Assembly (NCBI GenBank): GCA_934476315.1
Contig: CAKSNQ010000023.1
Span: 1-25,042 of the forward strand
DNA: 25,042 bases
Direction: 5' to 3'
Source of the DNA: an uncultured Eubacteriales bacterium
GTDB lineage: Bacteria; Bacillota; Clostridia; Oscillospirales; CAG-272
Positions 7,582-15,313 of this stretch are shown one piece after another (position 1 is the stretch's first letter; each line of letters begins with the position of its first letter). The notes below the pieces were generated by a model. The model did no database searches. It saw only the letters and a list, made by a program, of their open reading frames with translations, and was not told where the DNA came from. The position numbers and the translations under genes were made by a program.

Positions 7582-8469
7582 TCAAATGCAAACCAGCCCG
7601 TATTCGCGGAGAATTTGCCTTGCGGCAGACATCTCCGCGTCGGAGGGGATGTGCGCGGAAAAAGTATTCTCCATCCCCAGCGCGGCGTATTTGGCGGCGG
7701 CGTAGCTGTGATACGGTAGAATTTTTACGGCGGTGATGCCGTGGAGCGTTTGCAGAAACTCACCGATCTTGGCGATCTGGTCGTCGTTTACCCCCGGAAC
7801 ATACGGAATCCGTATCTCCGTGTGTTTGCCGCAACGGTCGATGTACCTCAGGTTTTCCAGAATAATCCGATTCGACTGTCCGGTGTAGCGCAGATGGGTT
7901 TGTTCGTCTATCGCCTTGATGTCGTAGAGAAAAATGTCGGTGTAGGGCATCACCTTGTCAAACGCCTCCCGCGGGACAAAGCCGCAGGTGTCCACTGCCG
8001 TGCGGATGCCCTGTGACTTCAGCGCGCCGAGAAGCTCCGCACAAAAATCCGGCTGGAGTAGACATTCTCCCCCGGACAGCGTGACGCCGCCCCCGGAATT
8101 TTCGTAAAAGTCCCGATCTTCCGTCAAAAGCGGCAGAAGCTCCCCCACGCTGTACGTCCTGCCGTATAGCTTCAGCGCCTCCCCCCCGCAGACCTGCACG
8201 CATGCCCGGCAAGCCGTACATCGGCTTCTGTCCAGGAGATGCTCGCCTCCTTGGATGTGGTGTACCCCACAGGGACAGACCGCCGCACACCTCCCGCAAA
8301 GCGTGCATTTGTGCGCGTAGCAGGCAAGGCGGGGCGACGCCGAAAGCCCCTCGGGGTTGTGGCACCACAGGCATCGGAGGGGGCATCCGGCGAAGAATAC
8401 CGTGGTCCGGATGCCGTCGCCGTCGTGAACGGCAAAGCGCTTGATGTCGAATATCTGTGCTGTGCTCAT
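7582..8469 (-). CDS. Glycyl-radical enzyme activating protein (radical SAM)
   Basis: This 295-residue activase uses S-adenosylmethionine and a 4Fe-4S cluster to put the radical on the adjacent enzyme. The radical-SAM motif CPLRCLWC (Cys29, 33, 36) is followed by two ferredoxin-type clusters, CTLCGRC..C (55, 58, 61, 65) and CTACRAC..C (84, 87, 90, 94), the arrangement of activases that serve glycyl-radical enzymes other than pyruvate formate-lyase. GGGVTLSGGE and the following DTCG box are typical of the family. The start codon is one base beyond the stop of the enzyme gene (TGA-G-ATG), so translation is probably coupled and the pair is an operon. The protein ends before a shared terminator. 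Confidence 0.93.
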   Translation of the reverse strand: MSTAQIFDIKRFAVHDGDGIRTTVFFAGCPLRCLWCHNPEGLSASPRLACYAHKCTLCGRCAAVCPCGVHHIQGGEHLLDRSRCTACRACVQVCGGEALKLYGRTYSVGELLPLLTEDRDFYENSGGGVTLSGGECLLQPDFCAELLGALKSQGIRTAVDTCGFVPREAFDKVMPYTDIFLYDIKAIDEQTHLRYTGQSNRIILENLRYIDRCGKHTEIRIPYVPGVNDDQIAKIGEFLQTLHGITAVKILPYHSYAAAKYAALGMENTFSAHIPSDAEMSAARQILREYGLVCI

Positions 8470-8470
8470 C

Positions 8471-10597
8471 TCACGCGCCCCCCATGTTGCGAATCAGATC
8501 GTTCTGCATGTCGGTGTCCAGGTCGGTAAAATAGACATTCCAACCGCACAGCCTTACCTGCAGGTTCCGGTATTTTTCCGGCTCCTTTTGCGCCCGGCGG
8601 AGCGTCTCCGGGTCGACGATGTTGATGTGAACGGCAAAGCCGCCTCTTGCAAAGTAGGTTTTCAGCAGCCCGATCGCGGCGCGAAGCCCCTCCTCGCCGC
8701 TGACCGCGGAGGGGTGCAGGTGCAGATCAAGCACCGCTCCGTTTGGGGTCGCGGTGTAGTCAAGCCCGGTGACGGAAAGAATCAGCGCCGTGACGCCGTT
8801 TCTGTCCATGCCCGCGCTTGCCGACAGGTTTTTGGAAAGCGGCTCGCCGGCGCCTCTCCCGTCCGCGGACGCCCCCAGATACTTTCCGTACAGAACCGTC
8901 CAGTCAATGGAAAACAGCCCCATGCGGTAAACGCCGCCCCGGGCGTTCGGCTTGCCGTTGATGTATCCGGCAAGAGTCAGTTCGATCTGACGCGCCAGCG
9001 TGTCCGCCTCTGCCGCATGATTCCCGAATTTCGGGTAAGCCCGCATGGTCATCCTCAGCGTTTCCGCGCCGCGCCAGTTGTCCGCCAGAACGCGGCGCAG
9101 TTCTGTCAGGCTGACGATGCCGTCCTCAAAAACTCCCTTTTTAATGGCAATCAGGGAATCAACGACGGTTGCCAGACCGAAAACGCAGATCGAGGAATTG
9201 TTGTACTTCGCCCCGCCCGCGTAAATGTCCTTGCCTGCGCGCATACAGCTCTCAAAAGTCGCCGACAGAACGGGGGCGCAGATCATGTTGGGGTATTCCT
9301 TCTCAATGGCGCCGATTTCGTCCATTGCCTGCACGCACCACGTCCGCAGTTGGCTCATGACCGCGCCGTAGAATGCGTCGAAGTCGGCAAAATCCTCTCC
9401 GAAATCCTCGCCGATGGCAACATCGGAGTGAAAACGCTTGCCGCGGCCTAAGACCGATTCAACCGCCATGGGGAGATTGAGCCTGCCGTTTAGCGTGCAG
9501 GGAAGCTCTTTGCCCGCCGCGCTCGCCTCGTAGCACCCAATCAGCGCAAAGTCCGCCGCGTCTTCCGGCTCGATACCGACGCCCATCAGTGCCTTTTGGA
9601 TGACCTCCCCGTTGGTAAAGACAAAACTGTTGTTCCCGCTCCGAATGGACCGCAGGATCATGTCGTAGGCTTTATCAGTGAGCCTTTCGGCGTTTTTGAC
9701 ATGGATTTTCGGGTCGGGAACGTTCAGCCGGATGTATTCCTCCAGAAAAAGATACGTCAGATCGTTGGGGTTTTCGCACAGCGCGAGGGGCAGGTTGGAA
9801 ACGATGTGCCGCGAGGTCCACTTGAACAGAAAATACCGTATCAGCCCGCGCACATCGGATTCGCTGCAGTTCCCATCTGCCAGGTCGCGCTTGTAATAGG
9901 GGTATAGCAGTTTGTCAACCGACCCCAGTGAGCGCAGACTGTTCCCCTGCGTGAGATATTGCGCCTGATAGTAGATGAAATACAGCTGCATCGCCTCCGC
10001 CAGCGTCTGCGGGCTCCGGTGCAACAGCGCGTTCAGATTTTTTGCCGCGAACGCCGCGTTTTCCGACGGGGTGAAAAATGCAATTCTCTGCAAACGCCCA
10101 AGGTAGATCAAAATCCCCTCATAGGCATATTTTACCGAAAGATAAAAGGACCTTTGCACCCCCGGCAGTCCGGGCGATTGGAGGAGACGCTCCGCCCACC
10201 CGAGGATTCCCGGGATACCGCGGTGGAAAACAGTTCTCCAGTCCGGCATGGTGTGCCCGAAATCGCAGTCCGCCAGAAACGCCCCCTCCTGCTGTGGGGC
10301 GGCGAAACGGACGGGTGGCTTGTGTCGGCGGTACTCTTCGTCGCGCAGATGGAACGGCGCCGCGGACTCGTCAGCCATGTCCGCGAAAATGTCGGCGGGA
10401 TTGACGGCGAGGGGAACGTGGGAAAAATAAAAGCGGATTGCCTTTCCGTAGCCGAGCGCCTTGTCGGATTCACCGTCATAAATGCGGCGCAGGTCGTCGG
10501 ATAAGCGGCGGGTCGCCTCCGGGTCGGCAGAATGAAAAAATCGCTCGTATTGATCCTCCATAGCGCCCCGGCTCTGCGCAAAATCTGTAATCTTCAT
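8471..10597 (-). CDS. Glycyl-radical enzyme of the pyruvate formate-lyase superfamily, substrate unknown
   Basis: The 708-residue protein has both hallmarks of the superfamily. The active-site loop carries ALIGCYEA (Cys355), where GCxE fits dehydratase/lyase-type members and excludes true pyruvate formate-lyase (CC). The C-terminal radical loop is VRLCGWNVYFTDL (Gly685), where most members have RV(S/A)GY. The protein is shorter than most relatives (about 760-850). I cannot assign it to choline, glycerol, hydroxyproline, isethionate or 4-hydroxyphenylacetate enzymes. The start at 10597 follows GGAGGG; a longer frame reaching 10762 would run through the promoter. It is encoded with its activase and diverges from an AraC-type gene. 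A promoter with TTTACT and TATACT lies at 10626-10654. Confidence 0.88.
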   Translation of the reverse strand: MKITDFAQSRGAMEDQYERFFHSADPEATRRLSDDLRRIYDGESDKALGYGKAIRFYFSHVPLAVNPADIFADMADESAAPFHLRDEEYRRHKPPVRFAAPQQEGAFLADCDFGHTMPDWRTVFHRGIPGILGWAERLLQSPGLPGVQRSFYLSVKYAYEGILIYLGRLQRIAFFTPSENAAFAAKNLNALLHRSPQTLAEAMQLYFIYYQAQYLTQGNSLRSLGSVDKLLYPYYKRDLADGNCSESDVRGLIRYFLFKWTSRHIVSNLPLALCENPNDLTYLFLEEYIRLNVPDPKIHVKNAERLTDKAYDMILRSIRSGNNSFVFTNGEVIQKALMGVGIEPEDAADFALIGCYEASAAGKELPCTLNGRLNLPMAVESVLGRGKRFHSDVAIGEDFGEDFADFDAFYGAVMSQLRTWCVQAMDEIGAIEKEYPNMICAPVLSATFESCMRAGKDIYAGGAKYNNSSICVFGLATVVDSLIAIKKGVFEDGIVSLTELRRVLADNWRGAETLRMTMRAYPKFGNHAAEADTLARQIELTLAGYINGKPNARGGVYRMGLFSIDWTVLYGKYLGASADGRGAGEPLSKNLSASAGMDRNGVTALILSVTGLDYTATPNGAVLDLHLHPSAVSGEEGLRAAIGLLKTYFARGGFAVHINIVDPETLRRAQKEPEKYRNLQVRLCGWNVYFTDLDTDMQNDLIRNMGGA

Positions 10598-10625
10598 GGC
10601 TCCCTCCGTGTGCGAATGTAACAGC

Positions 10626-10654
10626 AGTATAGCATCGCGCGGCGCGGAAGTAAA
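10626..10654 (-). promoter_or_regulatory. Promoter of the glycyl-radical enzyme operon
   Basis: On the minus strand TTTACT (10649-10654), 17 bp, then TATACT (10626-10631), about 30 bp before the start codon. The 38 bp between this -35 box and that of the divergent AraC-type promoter (10655-10692) is AT-rich and holds two ACCAT strings, the natural place for the regulator to bind. Confidence 0.7.
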
Positions 10655-10692
10655 TGAAAAAAATAACCATGATGGATTTTTCGACCATTTAG

Positions 10693-10721
10693 TTGACTTA
10701 TTCTGCCGTGCGGGATATAAT
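10693..10721 (+). promoter_or_regulatory. Promoter of the AraC-type regulator gene
   Basis: TTGACT (10693-10698), 17-bp spacer, TATAAT (10716-10721). The ribosome site GAGGTGAT follows at 10730-10737, so the leader is very short. Confidence 0.8.
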
Positions 10722-10743
10722 GATTCCGTGAGGTGATAGGAGA

Positions 10744-11523
10744 ATGAATTTGAAAATTGCAAATATACGCACGGTGTTTGATGGAGAATTCAGCCGCGGC
10801 GAAATCCCGATGCGAACGGTCGGCAGACATTGCGACGCCTTTGTTTACTTTCTCAGCGGTGGGGCGGAGTATCGTTTCCGAAGCGGCACATCCCGGAAAA
10901 GCGTCTTCATGGCAGATCAGGATTGCTTTATCTATTTGGCGAAGGACAGCCTGTATGCCATCCGCGTCCCGGATAAAAGTCGGTTTGTCTGCGTGGATTT
11001 TGATTTTGACGCTTCCGCGGGGGCAGGGGAAAGTAGTGCTTTTTTATCCAATGCGCTCGCCTCGCGAAACACGTTCACCAAAATTTATCGCGTCTGGAAT
11101 GAAAAAAAGCCGTGGGTGATCCCACAGACTTTTTCTCTTTTGTATGAACTTGTCAGCGAAGCCGTGCGGTGCGAAAATCAGGCATACGCCGGCAAAAGCG
11201 AATTGCTCTCCGAAATCACCGCCTACGTGCTCAGCCACTATGCGGAGCCGGGTTTTTCGGTCGGGAGCATTTCCGACTTCAGCGGAGTGTCGGAAACGCA
11301 CCTGCGGAGGTTGTTCCGACGGTTTCTCCGTACCACGCCGACCCGCTACATCAACGCCCTGCGGCTCGAGCGGGCGAAGAATATGCTGACCTGCTCCAAC
11401 TATTCCGTCAGGGAGATCGCCGCGTCGGTCGGCTTTGAGGACCCGTATTATTTCAGCCGTTTTTTCAGATGCGAAACGGGGGTCTCCCCAACGCAGTACA
11501 GAACGTCCGCGGGCGGGTTGTAA
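10744..11523 (+). CDS. AraC family transcriptional regulator
   Basis: The 259-residue protein has an N-terminal cupin-like ligand domain (about 1-150) and a C-terminal double helix-turn-helix. The latter includes ISDFSGVSETHLRRLFRRF for the first helix pair and the classic VREIAASVGFEDPYYFSRFF signature followed by TGVSPTQYR. The ribosome site GAGGTGAT sits 6 nt before ATG 10744. The gene diverges from the glycyl-radical enzyme operon with only about 145 bp between starts, so it most likely activates that operon in response to its substrate; this is inference from position. Its stop codon is one base from the stop of the convergent metalloprotease gene, with no terminator between. Confidence 0.9.
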   Translation: MNLKIANIRTVFDGEFSRGEIPMRTVGRHCDAFVYFLSGGAEYRFRSGTSRKSVFMADQDCFIYLAKDSLYAIRVPDKSRFVCVDFDFDASAGAGESSAFLSNALASRNTFTKIYRVWNEKKPWVIPQTFSLLYELVSEAVRCENQAYAGKSELLSEITAYVLSHYAEPGFSVGSISDFSGVSETHLRRLFRRFLRTTPTRYINALRLERAKNMLTCSNYSVREIAASVGFEDPYYFSRFFRCETGVSPTQYRTSAGGL

Positions 11524-11524
11524 T

Positions 11525-14500
11525 TTATCGTTTTGCCTTTTTCCGCCCCATCAGGATTCCGCAGATCACGACGCCGCACACGGCGACGGGCGCCAGTATC
11601 CGGACGAATACGGGGATTTTTCTGACGGGCGGTTCCGCCTTGTCAAGAGCGCGGGTCTCCGTGTTGCCGCACTGCCTGCATACGCGGGTTTGCTCGCCCT
11701 CAGCCTCGGTGGTCGGCTGTTTTGTCGTGACCCACTCGCCGAAGTCGTGCACCCCGGTTGCGGGAATCTCCCGGGACTCCGACGCGCCACAGAAAGTGCA
11801 CTTGCGGGTTTCCGTGCCCGCCGTGGTGCAGGTAGGCGTGGTAGTTGTAACCCACTCGCCGAAGTCGTGCACCCCGGTCGCGGGAATAACCTGCTGTGCG
11901 ACAAGAATGGCTCCGCAGGTCGAACACTTTTTCCCAGCGGTGTACCCGGTTTTGGCGCAGGTCGGCTGGACTTCCGGCAAGACAGTCTCGGTGTGCGCCG
12001 ATTTCGGAAGTATCATCGACGAAAGGTCTGACAGAAGTGTCACGCCCTCCTCGTCTGCAAAGCGGCGACCGCAGTCCGTGCAGTACCAGTATTCGCGAAG
12101 TCCCTCGCTCTGGCAGGTGCCTTTGACCTCCTCCACGTGCGCCAGTGTGTGCTCGTGGGGGATTTTGTAAGCCTCCTCGCTTCCGTAGCGCTCAATGTAG
12201 CACTCTCTTTGAGGACTCCACATGGATTTGTATGCCATCAGCTCTCCTGATGTGGAGGGGAAGAAATAGATGAAGTTTGCGACGACATTCGACTTCCAGA
12301 TCAGGTTGAGATATTTGTCGTAGCGCCGGACCTGATACTGGGCATTGTCGTGATTGACGGAACCTAACAGATGGACCGTATAAAATCCGTTGTCGACAAA
12401 CCGATGGAATTCGGGGTACGAACCCTCCTTTCCTATGGCGATTTGCTTGACAAGCTTCAAATCGGCATCAAGCAGACAGCCCACCGTTTTGTCATTCTGA
12501 AACCCATACAGTAGATAGGTGCCGTCGCTGTTGGCATAGGCTGTGGTGAATTCTGAAAAAGAACTATCCAGCCTGCCCCGTAATTCTACCTCATACGTCT
12601 CGGCGTTGACAAGACGCAATTCGTTGTATGAATTGCCGTTTTTGTCGAGGCGGGGAACCATACATAGGAGCTTTCCGTTGGAAAGATCGAGAGGGCGATA
12701 TCCTAAGACTTTTATGAAATCCGTAGTTCTGGCTTTTCCACTGGCGAGATCAATATATACCATCTCACGGTATCCGTTTGTGTATATTGCCAGCTCGTTT
12801 TTGCGCAGGAAAGGAGCAAATGCTATAATTTCCTTATCGAGGGTGTCGTTTACCCACTTTATATTGCCGTTGATGTCAAGGCAGAAAAAGAGATCATAGG
12901 AGATTGACTTCCTACTTCGGCATGCGACAATGAAGCAGTCGTTGCCTGTGTCAAGCACCTTTGTAAAAGCAATCCCAATGCTTTTGAACGGTGAGTCAAT
13001 AATTTTTTGTGATAGCACCTGTCCGTCAAAGTCAAGTTGCATGATTTCGTACTTGGCACCGTAGATATAATTTTCCCACAAGGGAGTGAGCACTACATAC
13101 CCGGTCTTCTGCCGGACAAAGTATGCTTCTCTGTTTGACCGTGCAAACTCGCCCGTCCCCGGGAGCTGTTCCTCCTCTGTCGGAAAGATATATTTATCCC
13201 GGGAAGCCGTGAGCGTTGTGGCGGGCAGGCGTTTCCCGGAGGAATCCTCCAGACAACCCTCGGGAAGGCTCAGTATGTAGCCACCCTTAAACCCGTCGTT
13301 CCGGAACTGAATTTCTATTTCATTGTTCGGATAATTGGGCAGAATGATCTTGGCATCTAGCACATTGCCGTTCCGGTCCGTGACACTGATACGGTCAAAG
13401 CTCTCCCCGGCGTAAATGTACTCGCTGAATTGGATTTTTGTCGTCCCCGTAAATTCAAGGTCATCCTCCCGGGTCGTGACGGTGGGGGCGTTCTCATCCG
13501 TGACGAACGCGACGTCAAAGGTCAGATAAGCCTTGTCGTGCCCCGTAAAATTACTGATGCGGATGCCGGTGAATCTGCCGCCGTGCATGTCGGAGGAGGG
13601 GACGGTATCAGGAGCGAGGACGGAATCCTTGCCAAAACCGGACTGATCGAGAGAATATGGGGACGCCGTAACGAAGTTGGTATCGGGGTCTGCCGAGAGT
13701 TCCTCGATGAACAGATACGGAGAGAAATCGTCTGTGCTGTGGACAGTTTTTTTGTCCGGACGGGGGTCGTACCGTATGTTGTCATACAAAAACGACTTTC
13801 CGTCGGATGTCAGGCGGGCGTCAATATGCCAGATGACGGCGGTTGTATATTGACAATATTTTCTGTAAGCGATCAGATAAAATTCATCAAACAGACCGCT
13901 CCAGCGATCGGTGACAATGGCGATCTGCCCCAGCTCCGTCTCGCCGTGCACGTCCAGACGGATGTCCTTTTCGTCCTCGGTGATGACCTTGACCGAGTCG
14001 ATCCAGCCAAGCATCATTTTCAGATAGGGGTTGATGAAATCGGCATTGTCGACCATCAGGTCTTCCGCGGGTGATACAAGTATGTCAATCCGACTGTACA
14101 GGTCGGGCATGCCGAGCGTGTGCATCAGCTCGTGGCAAATGACGTCGATGGAACGATCCCAGCCATCCGTGGCAGACTCGTCGATCTGCACATAGGAGCG
14201 GACGCACAAGCCGTCGATCTCACCGTACCCCTGCGGGGCATAGGAGGTGGAAGTGACGCCGCCGTACCACGGGTCATCCTTCGCGGAGGAAGACGCCCCC
14301 GCAAAATGGAACACCACGGCGTCCATCACGCCGTCGCCGTCACCGTCAAATCCGGAGAAATCGACCCCCTGCGCGCGGTAAAAATCCGCCGCTTCCGAGA
14401 TCAGCTCGAACTTTTTGTTGTCGTAATAGGAGCGCTCGTGCCGGGCGGTATACCAGTCGAACACCGTGCCCTCGAGCTTCAATTTCCCGTAGGACTGCGT

Positions 14501-14866
14501 TTCGTAAAAGTCCGCGACGCTCATTTCTCCCCAGTTTGTGTTCACGCCGCCGTTGAAATACAGACGGTCGTAATAATCGGCGGTCGCCACGGGGTTTTCG
14601 TTTTTGTAGTCCGGAAATTCGATCAGAAAGACCGCGATCTTTCCTGTTCCGTGCGTCGGCATGCTGCGCGGGAGGAACAATTCGGGGTGCTCCTCCACGG
14701 GGATTCCCACCGAAACGGTCTGCGACTTTGCCTCCACGGGCGCCGCGAGGCAGAGCGCGAGCGCGAGCAGAACCAGTGCGGTGACGCAGAACAGTGCGCG
14801 CACGGGCGCGCGGCGGCGTCCGACCCCCGGAGCGGTTGCCTTTGTTGCGATGCTGTTTGAGTTCAT
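11525..14866 (-). CDS. Secreted, C-terminally membrane-anchored M6-like zinc metalloprotease with CxxCG repeats
   Basis: The 1113-residue protein starts with a signal peptide (Arg-rich n-region, then ALFCVTALVLLALALCLAA, cleavage likely near Ala46). A zinc protease domain follows with HELMHTLGMPD (His245, Glu246, His249, Asp255), the pattern of the M6 immune-inhibitor-A family, and a DGDGDG calcium-type loop near 174. A middle section of about 500 residues has beta-propeller-like character but no motif I can name. Near the C-terminus are four CxxCG motifs in related repeats of about 40 residues, then one hydrophobic helix and RKKAKR. There is no LPxTG motif, so the helix is the likely anchor. 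The start was set at 14866, after AAAGGAG, because the signal peptide follows at once. It lies behind tRNA-Leu with no clear promoter of its own. Confidence 0.85.
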   Translation of the reverse strand: MNSNSIATKATAPGVGRRRAPVRALFCVTALVLLALALCLAAPVEAKSQTVSVGIPVEEHPELFLPRSMPTHGTGKIAVFLIEFPDYKNENPVATADYYDRLYFNGGVNTNWGEMSVADFYETQSYGKLKLEGTVFDWYTARHERSYYDNKKFELISEAADFYRAQGVDFSGFDGDGDGVMDAVVFHFAGASSSAKDDPWYGGVTSTSYAPQGYGEIDGLCVRSYVQIDESATDGWDRSIDVICHELMHTLGMPDLYSRIDILVSPAEDLMVDNADFINPYLKMMLGWIDSVKVITEDEKDIRLDVHGETELGQIAIVTDRWSGLFDEFYLIAYRKYCQYTTAVIWHIDARLTSDGKSFLYDNIRYDPRPDKKTVHSTDDFSPYLFIEELSADPDTNFVTASPYSLDQSGFGKDSVLAPDTVPSSDMHGGRFTGIRISNFTGHDKAYLTFDVAFVTDENAPTVTTREDDLEFTGTTKIQFSEYIYAGESFDRISVTDRNGNVLDAKIILPNYPNNEIEIQFRNDGFKGGYILSLPEGCLEDSSGKRLPATTLTASRDKYIFPTEEEQLPGTGEFARSNREAYFVRQKTGYVVLTPLWENYIYGAKYEIMQLDFDGQVLSQKIIDSPFKSIGIAFTKVLDTGNDCFIVACRSRKSISYDLFFCLDINGNIKWVNDTLDKEIIAFAPFLRKNELAIYTNGYREMVYIDLASGKARTTDFIKVLGYRPLDLSNGKLLCMVPRLDKNGNSYNELRLVNAETYEVELRGRLDSSFSEFTTAYANSDGTYLLYGFQNDKTVGCLLDADLKLVKQIAIGKEGSYPEFHRFVDNGFYTVHLLGSVNHDNAQYQVRRYDKYLNLIWKSNVVANFIYFFPSTSGELMAYKSMWSPQRECYIERYGSEEAYKIPHEHTLAHVEEVKGTCQSEGLREYWYCTDCGRRFADEEGVTLLSDLSSMILPKSAHTETVLPEVQPTCAKTGYTAGKKCSTCGAILVAQQVIPATGVHDFGEWVTTTTPTCTTAGTETRKCTFCGASESREIPATGVHDFGEWVTTKQPTTEAEGEQTRVCRQCGNTETRALDKAEPPVRKIPVFVRILAPVAVCGVVICGILMGRKKAKR
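11731..11887 (-). repeat. Direct repeat coding for CxxCG surface repeats
   Basis: The 37 bp at 11731-11767 recur at 11851-11887 with one mismatch, exactly 120 bp apart. This spacing equals one 40-residue protein repeat (GVHDFGEW plus a CxxCG motif). The near identity points to recent duplication or gene conversion inside the metalloprotease gene. Confidence 0.85.
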
Positions 14867-14914
14867 GGTGATGCTTCTCCTTTGACTGAAATGGACAAAC
14901 GGGTCGTTCTCACT

Positions 14915-14959
14915 CAAAAAATCAGCCGGAACCCGGGCGAAAAGCCTCGTTTCCGGCTG
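14915..14959 (-). terminator. Terminator of tRNA-Leu
   Basis: CAGCCGGAA (14923-14931) pairs with TTCCGGCTG (14951-14959); six U residues follow on the minus strand (14916-14921). It lies a few bases after the tRNA 3' end and before the metalloprotease gene. Confidence 0.8.
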
Positions 14960-14964
14960 GCGGC

Positions 14965-15047
14965 TGGTACGGGCGACAGGGGTCGAACCTGCATGGAAAT
15001 CCACCGGATCCTAAATCCGGCGCGTCTGCCAATTCCGCCACGCCCGC
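14965..15047 (-). tRNA. tRNA-Leu(UAG)
   Basis: On the minus strand the 83-nt sequence folds as a class II tRNA: acceptor GCGGGCG with CGCCCGU, D-arm with GGAATTGGCAGAC, anticodon stem CCGGA/UCCGG enclosing the loop TTTAGGA (anticodon UAG), an extended variable region, a T-arm containing GGTTCGACC, discriminator A and an encoded CCA. The first acceptor pair is G-U. Confidence 0.95.
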
Positions 15048-15057
15048 GCACGGCACT

Positions 15058-15086
15058 ATTTTACCACAGTGCGGGGAATTTGTCAA
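15058..15086 (-). promoter_or_regulatory. Promoter of tRNA-Leu
   Basis: On the minus strand TTGACA (15081-15086), 17 bp, then TAAAAT (15058-15063), ending about 10 bp before the mature tRNA 5' end. Confidence 0.8.
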
Positions 15087-15164
15087 GCGCAAAGACCATC
15101 CCCGGCGTGCTTGACGATCATGTGACGGGAATGAAAACTTTCTCGGAATTCTTTTGCAGCGCCC

Positions 15165-15194
15165 TTGACGCCGCGGGGGACGTTCCGATATAAT
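15165..15194 (+). promoter_or_regulatory. Promoter of the ABC transporter gene
   Basis: TTGACG (15165-15170), 18-bp spacer, TATAAT (15189-15194). The leader to the start codon is about 110 nt and GC-rich; I see no named regulatory RNA in it. Confidence 0.7.
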
Positions 15195-15313
15195 AAGAAA
15201 AGAGTTCCGCGCGGCAGACGCGCGGAGAGCGCGACGACGGCTCTGCACTGCAAGCCGACCGCAATCGTGCAGGAAAGGACGCTTTTGCCGACGCAAAAGC
15301 CGCGGTGATTATC

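Noticed and set aside
8471..10597. Pyruvate formate-lyase proper (pflB)
   Set aside because: The active site has GCYE in place of the Cys-Cys pair, the radical loop differs and the activase has extra ferredoxin clusters.
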